Assembly (NCBI GenBank): GCA_018434945.1
Contig: JAHDOI010000019.1
Location: 62,001 to 126,000, forward strand
Reading direction: 5' to 3'
Length of the DNA stretch: 64,000 nt
Source: Selenomonadales bacterium
GTDB taxonomy: Bacteria > Bacillota > Negativicutes > Sporomusales > UBA7701
Shown piece by piece: positions 26,794 through 35,700 of the stretch. A program made the translations under genes and the position numbers. The notes under the pieces were generated by a model. That model searched no databases and was not told the origin of the DNA. It saw nothing but the letters and a program-made list of their open reading frames with translations. How positions within the stretch are numbered: the first letter of the stretch is position 1; the number at the start of each line of letters is the position of its first letter.

Positions 26794-26944
26794 AAAATAT
26801 TTTTTCTCAAAAAGCCACTTTGGACGAAAAGTGGACTTTTAGTGGACTGTTTGACAAAAAAGCGTGATATGATGATATCGTCAAGAAGACCGCCAAAGGC
26901 GGCCTTCTTATTTTTACGCCGTAAATCGGCAAGGAGGAGAGGAC
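26794..26944 (+). promoter_or_regulatory. cassette 1 upstream region: promoter and leader hairpin
   Basis: This stretch is nearly identical to 40447-40607. It holds a direct repeat (GTGGACTTTTAGTGGACT), TTGACA (26851-26856) and an extended -10 (TGATATGAT, ending 26874). A terminator-like hairpin follows (26883-26909: AAGAAGACCGCC-AAA-GGCGGCCTTCTT then ATTTTT) and then AAGGAGGAGAGGAC before the ATG. A transcript from that -10 would begin almost directly with the hairpin. Confidence 0.55.
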
Positions 26945-27844
26945 ATGAATCCGAGGACGAGAGAAGAAGAGTACTTGAGGAGGATGAAAGCGCTGGGGTA
27001 TGAGCCAAGTCTGGCGGGCATGGACGACGACGACATCGAGTGGGAACTGTCCAAAATGGAGGAGGCCGAAAGAAGGCGGGCCGCGCCGCAGCAGCCGCTG
27101 CAGACGGTGTACCGGCCGGTTGACCCCGGCCTCAAAGCGCGGATTCTGCGCCAATTCGGCCAACCGTACGACGAAAGCGCGATCCCCAAGGGGCAGGAAT
27201 TCTATCTCAACGGCTGGGACAACGGGGAGGATGAAGTAACTCCGCAAATAAAGTCAGTTGTTGCCCAGAACAAGGCAAGGAAAACGGATATCAACGACCC
27301 TGACTTCGATCCCTGGAAAAATGCCTGGAAGCTTGATTGGGGCAACGATGTTGATACTTTAGCCGGGCCCCGGACGATGGAATGGCGGCCGGGACGGGAC
27401 GAACCCGCAAAGCCGCTGCTATATTCCAGTGAAGCATCCGAGCGCCCTGCTGACGGTGACTTGAGAAGCGTAAAAGAAGTTTCCGACATTTCAGTTGGTC
27501 AAGGCTCCGACTCCGCTTCAACCCAGAATGCCGATATTTTTGGCCATGCGAAAAATGTAATAAATGTAAAGAAGTTCTGGGATGAGGTGTATCAAGAAGC
27601 AAAAGATAACCAAAAACTGGAACACGAAGAAGCGGTTCGCAAAGCCAATGAAGCAGCCATTTTGTATACTGGCTACCTGGGTACGGCGGCAGTTGCGACA
27701 AGAGTTGTAACATCGGTGAGCCCGTTTGCCGGTGGAACAACCGGGTTCCTCGGTTGGGCAAATGCTGATGACGCGAAAAAATGGATAAAGGGTAAAGTGT
27801 TCGCCCCTTATAACCCTGTTTGGGACGGTACAACTTCTGATTAG
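26945..27844 (+). CDS. putative polymorphic effector 1: shared N-terminal module + hydrophobic-hairpin C-terminus
   Basis: This is a 299-residue protein. Residues 1-97 (NPRTREEEYLRRMKALGYEP ... QEFYLNGWDNGEDE) are almost identical to the start of the protein at 40608, and then all similarity stops. The unique part is polar and acidic to about residue 230. A hydrophobic stretch follows (about 235-270, ILYTGYLGTAAVATRVV ... PFAGGTTGFLG), suggestive of a membrane-inserting hairpin, and then a short charged tail. There is no signal peptide. A hairpin and a 66-residue two-TM membrane protein follow, as in a pore-forming bacteriocin with its immunity protein. The sequence is AT-richer than the flanks. 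Function is inferred from architecture only. Confidence 0.6.
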   Translation: MNPRTREEEYLRRMKALGYEPSLAGMDDDDIEWELSKMEEAERRRAAPQQPLQTVYRPVDPGLKARILRQFGQPYDESAIPKGQEFYLNGWDNGEDEVTPQIKSVVAQNKARKTDINDPDFDPWKNAWKLDWGNDVDTLAGPRTMEWRPGRDEPAKPLLYSSEASERPADGDLRSVKEVSDISVGQGSDSASTQNADIFGHAKNVINVKKFWDEVYQEAKDNQKLEHEEAVRKANEAAILYTGYLGTAAVATRVVTSVSPFAGGTTGFLGWANADDAKKWIKGKVFAPYNPVWDGTTSD

Positions 27845-27855
27845 TTTTACTCCAA

Positions 27856-27898
27856 GCAGGCTTGAGGGGGAAACATAGATCCTCCCCCTTAAGCCTGC
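27856..27898 (+). terminator. hairpin between effector 1 and its small partner
   Basis: GCAGGCTTGAGGGGG pairs with CCCCCTTAAGCCTGC, loop of 13 bases. There is no strong T-run, so it may attenuate or process and not fully terminate. An analogous hairpin separates the genes of cassette 2. Confidence 0.55.
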
Positions 27899-27997
27899 GA
27901 ATATCATAATACATATGGCATTTTAAGATCGCATAATATATGATGATACTAGACAATAATTTCCACACACAGACAGTTCGTTCGCGGGGTGGCATGC

Positions 27998-28198
27998 ATG
28001 AGCTTGCGAAAAATCGCCTGGATTGTTTGGGTATATATTCTTCCTTTCGTTGCGGGAACATACCTTAGCGGTTATCTATCCGAAGGTCACTTTACGGACG
28101 AATATCGGTCAACGGTGCGCTGGTCAGCTGTTCTGCTTTTTATGCTTGTTTTCTATGTGCTTAGCAAGATATTTTTCAAATGGCAGGACAAAAAATGA
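27998..28198 (+). CDS. small two-TM membrane protein, candidate immunity partner of effector 1
   Basis: The 66-residue protein has two hydrophobic segments (IAWIVWVYILPFVAGTYLSG and WSAVLLFMLVFYVLSKIFF) around a short charged loop and ends in KWQDKK. ATG at 27998 with GGGGTGG upstream. Small membrane proteins directly after pore-forming toxin genes are typical immunity proteins. No sequence family is recognised, so the role is inference from position. Confidence 0.55.
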   Translation: MSLRKIAWIVWVYILPFVAGTYLSGYLSEGHFTDEYRSTVRWSAVLLFMLVFYVLSKIFFKWQDKK

Positions 28199-28206
28199 GT
28201 TAACGC

Positions 28207-28242
28207 AGTAAACTCCCGGACTTTCGTCCGGGAGTTTTTTAT
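28207..28242 (+). terminator. intrinsic terminator ending cassette 1
   Basis: AAACTCCCGGAC pairs with GTCCGGGAGTTT, followed by a T-rich run, just after the small membrane protein. Confidence 0.85.
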
Positions 28243-28253
28243 TTGGCCCACAT

Positions 28254-28340
28254 GCGTCACCCTGCCGCTCATCGACTATGATCAAAAACGCCGGGAACAG
28301 GAAAATAACCCCCGCAAAAAAAAATCTACTGCCCGCGAAG
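28254..28340 (+). repeat. degenerate copy of the 3' end of the tiny gene at 26618
   Basis: ATGATCAAAAACGCCGGGAA and what follows repeat the last 15 codons of the gene at 26618-26725 with several changes, and the stop codon is lost. It lies right after the cassette terminator, as expected of a boundary duplication. Confidence 0.6.
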
Positions 28341-28560
28341 AACACAGGCTTTGCGCCGAAGCTCCGGCCGAACGCGCCCTAAGGCTCGGGCCGACACAGC
28401 CGTACCGTCGCCAACGGACGTCCCTGTCCGATGGCTCCTCGCCCGGCCGTCCATGGCCGGGCGTACGTTCGTGTTACCGGCCTTCGAGCCCAACGGCGCG
28501 GTAACGGCCTCCGCAACGGCGCGGCGCCTGCGTTCTCCGCCACCTACGCCGCTCCCTCGA
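28340..28560. repeat. dispersed repeat B, copy 1 (divergent)
   Basis: This copy shares ACAGCCGTACCGTCGCC and the perfect palindrome GCCCGGCC-GTCCAT-GGCCGGGC with copy 2 at about 36.0-36.3 kb. Its ends are more diverged. No coding potential is apparent. Confidence 0.6.
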
Positions 28561-28570
28561 ATGGATTAAC

Positions 28571-28805
28571 ATGGCATACCTTAACCAACCAGGATATGAT
28601 ACGGGTTTTAGATTTCCCGTTACTCTTTCTGAATTTGTGGACTTTACAGAAAGTCTTAGGTCCGAATTTACTGAAGTTCTTTCAAGATTTGAGAAACAGA
28701 AATGACACTGGACACCAGGTTGTAGGCTTTTCGTCCCGCCATGTTTTTGAAGATGATAACCCTCTTCCCGGTTTAAAAACACATTGCACCAATGACATTT
28801 TATAG
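28571..28805 (+). pseudogene. AT-rich coding remnant downstream of cassette 1
   Basis: An ATG at 28571 opens a 44-codon frame (AYLNQPGYDTGFRFPVTLSE ... SRFEKQK) ending at 28705. A second frame then carries protein-like sequence (NDTGHQVVGFSSRHVFEDDN) to a stop at 28805, as if one reading frame had been broken by a frameshift. There is no ribosome site. Base composition is much AT-richer than the host. It may be an orphan effector or immunity fragment, but I do not recognise it. Confidence 0.35.
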
Positions 28806-28845
28806 AACTATTGATGCTGTCTACCTTACCACCTATAACAATACG

Positions 28846-28884
28846 AAAAACTCCCGGACTCGTCCGGGAGCTTTTTTATTTTCG
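28846..28884. terminator. terminator downstream of metF
   Basis: AAAAACTCCCGGAC pairs with GTCCGGGAGCTTTTTT. It has A- and T-runs on both sides, so it can work for metF on the minus strand and for anything arriving from the left. Confidence 0.8.
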
Positions 28885-28896
28885 GCGCATAAATAA

Positions 28897-29760
28897 CTAC
28901 GCTCGGCCGATATTCTCCATGATCTGCTTCGTCTGCTTCGCCTTGTTCATCGTGTACAGATGGATGCCGTCCACCTTGTTCGCCAGCAGGTCATTGATCT
29001 GCTCGGAGGCGTACTCGATGCCCGCCTTCTCCATATCGGCCGGCACTGCGCCGTATTTGTCCATCAGCGCCGTGAGCTTCGCCGGGATGGCCGAGCCGCA
29101 CAGCGACGTTATCCTTTTTATCTGCGACGCGCTCAGCACCGGCATGATGCCGGCCGCCACCGGGCAGGCGATCCCTTTCCCCCGAATCTTATCCATGAAG
29201 CTGTAGAAAAACGCGTTGTCGAAAAACAGCTGGGTGATTAGGAGATCGACCCCCTGCTCCACCTTCAGCCGGAGGTACTCGACATCCCGGTCGACGTCGC
29301 GGCACTCCAGGTGCCCCTCGGGGTAAGCAGCCGCCGCCACGCTGAAATAGTCGCGGCCCCGCACGTGCCTGACAAGGTCCTTGGCGTACGGGAAGCCGTC
29401 CGCGGGCGGCACGTACGCTTCGTCCCCCGCCGGCGGGTCGCCGCGCAGCGCGAGGATATTCTCCACTCCTAAAGCCTGCAGCTTGTCGAGCACCGCGTCG
29501 ATCGTCGCCGCCGTCGCCCCCACGCACGTCAGGTGCGCCACCGTCTCCATACCGTAATGGTTCTTCACCTTATCGACGATCTCTATCGACCGGGCCGAGC
29601 TCGAGCCGCCCGCCCCGTACGTCACGCTGATATAAGCGGGGTTCAGCCCCTTCAGCTCCTCCAGTGTGGCGAAAACGGTATCGAGCGGGAAATCGGGCTT
29701 CGGCGGGAAAATCTCGAACGAGATAACCGGCTTCCCGGTAAACAGCTCGCGAATCTTCAT
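28897..29760 (-). CDS. metF: methylenetetrahydrofolate reductase
   Basis: The 287-residue TIM-barrel flavoprotein starts MKIRELFTGKPVISFEIFPP, with the conserved catalytic Glu. It also has SVTYGAGGSSSARSIEIV, HLTCVGAT, NILALRGDPP and LLITQLFFDN, all typical of the family. It reduces methylene-THF to methyl-THF for methionine or acetyl-CoA-pathway use. The upstream reading frame to 29934 is not coding, since ATG 29760 matches the family start. It stands alone, without metV or acs genes nearby. Confidence 0.93.
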   Translation of the reverse strand: MKIRELFTGKPVISFEIFPPKPDFPLDTVFATLEELKGLNPAYISVTYGAGGSSSARSIEIVDKVKNHYGMETVAHLTCVGATAATIDAVLDKLQALGVENILALRGDPPAGDEAYVPPADGFPYAKDLVRHVRGRDYFSVAAAAYPEGHLECRDVDRDVEYLRLKVEQGVDLLITQLFFDNAFFYSFMDKIRGKGIACPVAAGIMPVLSASQIKRITSLCGSAIPAKLTALMDKYGAVPADMEKAGIEYASEQINDLLANKVDGIHLYTMNKAKQTKQIMENIGRA

Positions 29761-29884
29761 CGTGTAACCACCGTCCGTCCAGTAAATAAATATGTAATAG
29801 GGGAATAATAACCCGCGACCGCCTGTTTTGTCAAGACAAATCCCGCCAAAAAACGCCGGAAGAAAAACCGAGGAGGTGGCTGAA

Positions 29885-30019
29885 ATGGTTAAACCCCGCA
29901 ACCCCGAAAAAGACCCGGCGGCCGACCGGGCCAACGCACGCGAAGGCTACGGCGCCGGCAACCCCGAACCGGCCCAGTTCAAAGCCGGAGTGGGCAAAAA
30001 CGGCAAAAAACGCTCCTGA
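29885..30019 (+). CDS. tiny basic hydrophilic protein
   Basis: The 44-residue protein (VKPRNPEKDPAADRANAREG at the start, GKNGKKRS at the end) has a strong GAGGAGGT ribosome site. It is rich in Pro, Asn, Lys and Gly and lacks hydrophobic segments. It pairs with the next tiny gene. The composition loosely recalls minor small acid-soluble spore proteins. That comparison is inference. Confidence 0.55.
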   Translation: MVKPRNPEKDPAADRANAREGYGAGNPEPAQFKAGVGKNGKKRS

Positions 30020-30070
30020 GACGTGTTTACGGGCGCATTTTGGACAGACTATATTGCCGGAGGTGAAAGT

Positions 30071-30184
30071 ATGGGCTTCAAAGACCTGCCGGGCGGCCAG
30101 AACGCCAAGGCCAAAAGCAGCCGCGCCGAACTCGCCGGCGAAATATCCCCCCAGAAAAAAAATGAATCCCCCAAGGACAAATGA
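30071..30184 (+). CDS. tiny hydrophilic protein
   Basis: The 37-residue protein (GFKDLPGGQNAKAKSSRAEL at the start, NESPKDK at the end) is preceded by GGAGGTGA and followed by a strong terminator. Similar in size and style to the tiny genes at 26.3-26.7 kb. No known family. Confidence 0.55.
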   Translation: MGFKDLPGGQNAKAKSSRAELAGEISPQKKNESPKDK

Positions 30185-30192
30185 TCTCTCCT

Positions 30193-30224
30193 ACGGGACG
30201 GCCCAGGCCGTCCCGTTCTGTTTT
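30193..30224 (+). terminator. intrinsic terminator
   Basis: ACGGGACGGCC pairs with GGCCGTCCCGT around a two-base loop, followed by TCTGTTTT. Confidence 0.85.
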
Positions 30225-30254
30225 CCTGGCAGCGACAGGAAAATGTAGATTTAT

Positions 30255-30261
30255 GTCGAAC
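30255..30261 (+). promoter_or_regulatory. single Spo0A-box-like site
   Basis: TGTCGAA lies about 45 bases before the start of the PAS-GGDEF-HD-GYP gene. A single 7-base match is weak on its own. It gains interest because the other GGDEF/HD-GYP operon also carries such boxes. Confidence 0.3.
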
Positions 30262-30304
30262 GAAGATTCTCAGTAAGTTATATCCCGTGCTCAGGGGGTT
30301 AGTA

Positions 30305-32248
30305 ATGCAGCATCAGACCGACAAACAAGCAGCCGCCGGAAACCGCTCGGGTTTCGCGGCCCAGCTGCTTCAATTCCTCTTCCGCACCAGCCGGGACCTG
30401 CTTTTCGTCGTCGAATACCAGGGTCCCGACATGCCGGCCATCCTCGCGGATGTCAACGACATCGCCTGCGAAAGGCTCGGCTACACCCGCGAGGAACTTA
30501 TCGACCTCTACCCCGGCGGCGTCATGACCCAAGAGACGGCGGCCAAGCTGCCTTCAGTCCGGGCCAGGCTGCTAAAAGGGGAAAGCGTGCGCGAAGACCT
30601 GGTCCTCGTCGCTAAAAGCGGCGCGACGATACCCACCGAACTCAACGCCGACCTGATAAACAACCGCGGCAAGAAAGTCATCCTCGGCATCTGCCGCGAC
30701 ATTACCGACCAGCGGAGCCTGGAAGGCGCCTGGCATGGGCTCCTGAAAAGCCTCGAAAGCGAAGTGGCCCAGCACACCGCTGAACTCATGGACATCAACC
30801 GCCAGCTCCAGGCGGAAATCCTCGTACGGATAAGCGCCGAGGAGGCGCTTGCCGAAAAAGAACGGCAGCTCCGCCTCATCACCGACAACATGCTCGATAT
30901 CGTTGTCCAGGTCGACCCTGCCGGCATTGTCAGGTTCGTCACCCCTTCGTGCTACACCATGCTCGGCTTCCGGCCCGCCGCCATTCTCGGCAGACCCATG
31001 CTTGACTTCATCCACCCCGACGATGTCGACGTCGTAAGCGCCGACTTCCGGCAGATACTGAGTACCGGCGCGCCGGTCGGCGGCCAGTACCGGGTGCGCC
31101 ATGCCGACGGCCACTGGATATGGGCGGAGGGAATCGGCAAAAGCATCTCTGATGAACAGGGCAACATCCTGGGGGCAGTCAATTGCTGCCGGGACATAAC
31201 CAGCCGCAAACGCATCGAACAGCAACTCAAATACCAGGCCATCCGCGACCCCATCACCGGCCTCCACAACCGCACCTACTTCGAAATTGAAATGGCCCGC
31301 CTCACCAACCCCGATCTCCATCCCGTCGGCCTCATCATCTGCGACCTCGATGGCCTCAAATACATCAACGACACCCTCGGGCACGACGTCGGCGACCAAC
31401 TGCTCGCCAACCTTGCCGACCTCATCCGCGACCCTTTCAGCGGCAACGAAGTAGTCGCCCGTATCGGCGGCGACGAATTCGCCGTCATCCTCCCCAACGC
31501 CGACGAAGCCTCGCTGGCCTCCGCCCGGGCGCGCATCAACGCCACCATCGAAGCCTACAACAGCAAAAACCCGACCATCCCCCTCTGCGTCTCGGTCGGC
31601 ACAGCCATCACCGGCCCGACGCTCAGCATCCACGGCCTCTTCAAAGAAGCCGACAATTCCATGTACCGGGAAAAACTCCTCAGCCAGCACTCCAGCCGCA
31701 GCTCGGTCGTCCAGGCATTGAAAAAAGCGCTCGAAGTGCGCGACTTCGTGACCGAAGGCCACGCCACCAGGCTCCGCGACCTCACCCTCCGGCTGGCGAA
31801 AGCCTGCGGCTTCCCGGATTACAAACAAACCGACCTCTGTCTGTTCGCCGAATTCCATGACATCGGCAAAGTCGGCATCCCTGACCAGATCCTCTTCAAG
31901 CCGGAGCAACTCACCCCCGGCGAACTCAAAATAATGCGCAGCCACGCCGAAATAGGCCACCGCATCGCCATCTCCACCCCCGACCTCGAACCCATCGCCG
32001 ACTGGATCCTCAAACACCACGAATGGTGGAACGGCAAAGGCTATCCCCTCGGCCTCAAAGGCGCGAAAATACCCATCGAATGCCGGATGCTCGCCATCGC
32101 CGACGCCTACGACGCCATGACAAACGATCGCCCCTACCGCAAAGCCGTGTCGCCGGCCGAAGCGCTGACCGAAATCCAGCGTTGCGCCGGCACCCAGTTC
32201 GACCCCGACCTTGTCGACCGATTCGCCGCTCTCCTCTCCCCCGCCTGA
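30305..32248 (+). CDS. PAS-PAS-GGDEF-HD-GYP c-di-GMP signalling protein
   Basis: The roughly 647-residue soluble protein has two PAS domains (about 30-130 and 185-305), the second with a PAC-like end (AVNCCRDITSRKRIEQQ). GGDEF follows (about 310-465, ARIGGDEFAVILPNADE), then HD-GYP (about 475-645, EFHDIGKVGIPD and HHEWWNGKGYPLGLKG). Both catalytic motifs are intact, and no RxxD inhibition site precedes GGDEF. ATG at 30305 follows AGGGGG. The GTG at 30287 is less likely. A strong terminator ends the unit. Confidence 0.9.
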   Translation: MQHQTDKQAAAGNRSGFAAQLLQFLFRTSRDLLFVVEYQGPDMPAILADVNDIACERLGYTREELIDLYPGGVMTQETAAKLPSVRARLLKGESVREDLVLVAKSGATIPTELNADLINNRGKKVILGICRDITDQRSLEGAWHGLLKSLESEVAQHTAELMDINRQLQAEILVRISAEEALAEKERQLRLITDNMLDIVVQVDPAGIVRFVTPSCYTMLGFRPAAILGRPMLDFIHPDDVDVVSADFRQILSTGAPVGGQYRVRHADGHWIWAEGIGKSISDEQGNILGAVNCCRDITSRKRIEQQLKYQAIRDPITGLHNRTYFEIEMARLTNPDLHPVGLIICDLDGLKYINDTLGHDVGDQLLANLADLIRDPFSGNEVVARIGGDEFAVILPNADEASLASARARINATIEAYNSKNPTIPLCVSVGTAITGPTLSIHGLFKEADNSMYREKLLSQHSSRSSVVQALKKALEVRDFVTEGHATRLRDLTLRLAKACGFPDYKQTDLCLFAEFHDIGKVGIPDQILFKPEQLTPGELKIMRSHAEIGHRIAISTPDLEPIADWILKHHEWWNGKGYPLGLKGAKIPIECRMLAIADAYDAMTNDRPYRKAVSPAEALTEIQRCAGTQFDPDLVDRFAALLSPA

Positions 32249-32267
32249 TCCACCGCACCCCCGCCAT

Positions 32268-32302
32268 TAAAAGGCTTCCGGATTAAATCCGGAAGCCTTT
32301 TT
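32268..32302. terminator. intrinsic terminator between convergent genes
   Basis: AAAAGGCTTCCGGATT pairs with AATCCGGAAGCCTTTT. The A- and T-runs allow action in both directions. Confidence 0.85.
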
Positions 32303-32326
32303 CCATAACCGTACCCGCTTATAAAA

Positions 32327-32644
32327 TTACCTTGCCACCTCGATCGAATAATTCGCGCCGGAGTTGTTGTCCCAGTGGCCGGCGCTATCGTGGAAACACA
32401 GGTTGAGAGAATCGGCCGCAGCCACCGGAACGGCGGCGGCGAAGCCGGTTTCGGTGCGCACCATTTTGTAATCGAGCGAGTCTTCCCAGGCGGCGCCGAA
32501 ACCGAAGCGGACGTACAGCCGATCCGCGCCGTTATTGGCGAGAAGGCCGTTGTAGACGACTTTGACGGTTTCGCCTTTCGATGGGAAGGCGGGGCGCACT
32601 AAGAGGCCGTTGGCGGCGTATTTCCTGTTGATATGGCGGGTCAT
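32327..32644 (-). CDS. starch/glycogen-binding module protein (CBM25-like)
   Basis: The 105-residue single-domain protein shows ETVKVVYNGLLANNGADRLY, RFGFGAAWEDSLDYKM and SLNLCFHDSAGHWDNNSGAN. This pattern is like the CBM25/CBM53 starch-binding modules attached to amylases and starch synthases. ATG at 32644, nine bases after AAGGGGAGG, is preferred to the upstream ATGs. It is the last gene of the glycogen cluster and could anchor enzymes to the granule. Confidence 0.7.
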   Translation of the reverse strand: MTRHINRKYAANGLLVRPAFPSKGETVKVVYNGLLANNGADRLYVRFGFGAAWEDSLDYKMVRTETGFAAAVPVAAADSLNLCFHDSAGHWDNNSGANYSIEVAR

Positions 32645-32752
32645 GACGGTCATCCTCCCCTTCTGGCATTGTCTGGCACTAGCGAACATTTTCCCTGGCA
32701 TTTGGCTCTGGCATGTCTCTGACATTTAGTATGCCCGCGGGAGGGCGGATTG

Positions 32753-35700
32753 TCACCGGCCATATTTTGCCGTCAGGACGGCGAGTCTGGCGGCGATTTC
32801 CGGTGTTATGTCGCCTTCATTGTAGCGCCACGCCCAGTTGTGACCGCCGACCGTGCCGGGGGTGTTCATGCGCGCTTCGCCGCCGCGGCCGAGGATGTCC
32901 TGGAGGGGGATGACGGCCAGGCAGGCGGCCGCTTCGTAGGCTTTCTCGATGTACTGCCAGCAGACGGCGCCGTCCGCGCCGCCGTCGCCCGTCCTTTCGC
33001 GGTGCCAGCCGAGGATGGTGTCGTTGTCGTGGGTACCGGTGTAGACGACGGCGTTGTCCTCGCCGTCGGGCCAGTCGCCGCCCTCTAAGGCGAACTGGAG
33101 GATTTTCATGCCGGGGAGGGCGAACTTGTCGCGCAGGCTTTCGACGGCCGGGGTGATGACGCCGAGGTCCTCGGCGATGACGGGCAGGCGTCCGAAGTAT
33201 TTTTCCATGGCGGCGAAGAAGGGCGCGCCGGGGCCTTTGACCCATTCGCCCCGCTCGGCGGTCGCCTCGCCGTACGGCACGGCCCAGAAGGCCTCGAAAC
33301 CGCGGAAGTGGTCGATGCGGACGGCGTCGGCCAGCCGGAAGGCCTGGGCGAGCCGCTCTTGCCACCAACGGTAGCCGTCGGCGGCCATGGCGTCCCAGTC
33401 GTAGAGGGGGTTGCCCCACAGCTGACCGGTGGCGCTGAAGTAGTCGGGGGGGACGCCGGCGACGGCCAGCGGCCGTCCGTCCTTATCAAGCCTGAAAAGA
33501 TGGCGGTTGGCCCACACGTCGGCCGAGTCGGCGGCGACGAAGATGGGGATGTCGCCGATGATCTTGACGCCCCTGGCGTTGGCGTAAGCCTTGAGGGCTT
33601 GCCACTGGGCGAAGAAGCGGTACTGCTGGCGGCGGATGCGTTCGATGTCGTCCGCCAGCGACGCGGTATGGCGTTCGGCAGCGTCCGGTTCCCACTCCGT
33701 CCAGGGCAGGCCGCCGAAACGGTCTTTGAGGGCGGCGTAGGTGGCGTAGTTGTCGAGCCACAGGGCATTTTCGGCGAGGAAGGCCGGGTAGCCGGCCTCG
33801 TCGACGGGTATTTCGGGAGATATGAGGGCGGGGCTGCCGGCGAAGGCCGAGGCGCTCTGATAGGGCGAGCCGCCCCAGCCGGGCGGGTTCAGGGGCAGTA
33901 TCTGCCACCATTTCTGGCCGGCGGCGGCCAGCCAGTCGACGAAGCGGTAGGCGGACGGCCCGAGGTCGCCGCCGGGCAGCGAGGTGGGATGGAGGAGGAC
34001 GCCGGCGGAGCGGGGAAAGGCGGGCGGGTCGTCGCGGCGCTTGAGGAACACGGCGCCGGACAGCGGCCCGAGGACGAGGCTCAGTTTGCCGTCCCTGGCC
34101 GTGACGGGCTGGCAGTCGGCGAGGGCGTTGTAGAGTTCGCCGGCGCAGTAAGCGCCGATGTCAAGGTCGAGGCGGACGGGCTGGTGGGGCGAGCGGTTGA
34201 GGAGTATGATGGCGGTATTGGGTTTTTCCGGGCGGCCGAAGGCGTCCTGACCGCGGCCGATGCGGCGGATGTAGCCGTAGACATCGCCTTTTGCATGGAG
34301 GGGCAGCCATTCGCCGCTGCGCAGGACGGCATGGCGGCGGCGGAGGGCGGTCAGCTTGCGGTACCAGGCGAGGAGGTCGCCGTCTTCCGACCCCCAGGGG
34401 TAGGTGCCGCGGTTGAAAGGGTCGGTGTAGCCTTCGACGCCGGCTTCGTCGCCGTAGTAGATGCAGGGGGCGCCGGGGAAGGTCAGCTGGAAGAGGGCGA
34501 GGAGCTTGAGGCGGGCGAGTCCCAGGCGGCGCTGCTCCGGCGGCAGGCGGTAGCGGGCCTGGTCGCTGATCGTCATCTTTTCGGGGTCGGGCGCTTCACC
34601 GAGGAGGGTGAGGGCGCGCGGCACGTCGTGGCTGCCGAGGAGGTTCATCGAAGCATAGAAGTTTTCGCGCGGGTAGTTCTCGTAGAGGCTCATGAGGGCG
34701 GCTTGGACTTCCTGCGCGTCTCTGCGGCCGAGGGCGAAGTCGAGGAGGATGGCGCGGAAGGGGTAGCCGGTGGCGGCGTCGAGGCCGTCGCCCAAGAAGT
34801 ACTGTCGCCGGTGGCCGTAGCTCTCCTTGTTGGAGGCGTCCTCCCACACTTCGCCGATGAGGACGGCGTCGGGGTCTTCCTGTTTGAGCACCGCCCGCAG
34901 GCGGGCGATGAATTCGTCGGGCAGCTCGTCGGCGACGTCGAGGCGCCAGCCTTTGACGCCGAGCCGCGCCCAATGGCGGACGACGCTGTCGTGGGCTTCG
35001 ATGATATAGTCGACGTAGGAGGGCTCGAGTTCGTTGACATTGGGTAGGGTGCCGATGCCCCACCAGGATTCGTACTGCTCGGGCCAGTGGCTGAAGCGGT
35101 ACCACTTGTAGTAGGGCGATTCGCGCGACTGATAGGCGCCCGGCCCGGGGTAACGGCCGTCGCGGTTGAAGTAGCGGCTGTCGCTGCCGGTGTGGCTGAA
35201 GACGCCGTCGAGGATGACGCGCATGCCGAGCTCGCCGGCCTTGGCGCACAGCGCGGCGAACAGGGCGTTGTCGCCGAACATCGGGTCGATGGTTTTGTAG
35301 TCGCCGGTGTCGTATTTGTGGTTGCTGGGCGATTCGAAGACGGGGTTGAAGTAGAGGACGGTGACGCCGAGGTCTTTGAGGTAGGGCAGCTTGTCGAGCA
35401 CGCCTTTGAGGTTGCCGCCGAAGAAGTCGTAGGCGAAGATGGCTCCGGTGCGGGTGTCGCGGACGTAGAAGGGGATGGCGTCCCAGTAGGGGTGGATGAG
35501 GCTGGCCTTCGGGGGGTTCATTATGGCGCCGCCGGGGTTGCCGTTATGGAAGCGGTCGACGAAGATCTGGTAGATGACGGCGTCTTTGAGCCATTGCGGG
35601 GTGACGGCGTCCGGCCGGTGGACGGTTATCTGCCAGGCTGCCGGGTCGTGGTCGTAGATCTGGCCGCGGCCGCCGCGGCGGGCGGGGTTGTTGCCGTAAC

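Noticed and set aside
32250-32330. Chromosomal origin of replication at the skew switch
   Set aside because: There is no dnaA/dnaN neighbourhood and no TTATCCACA-type box cluster. Only the base-composition switch supports it.
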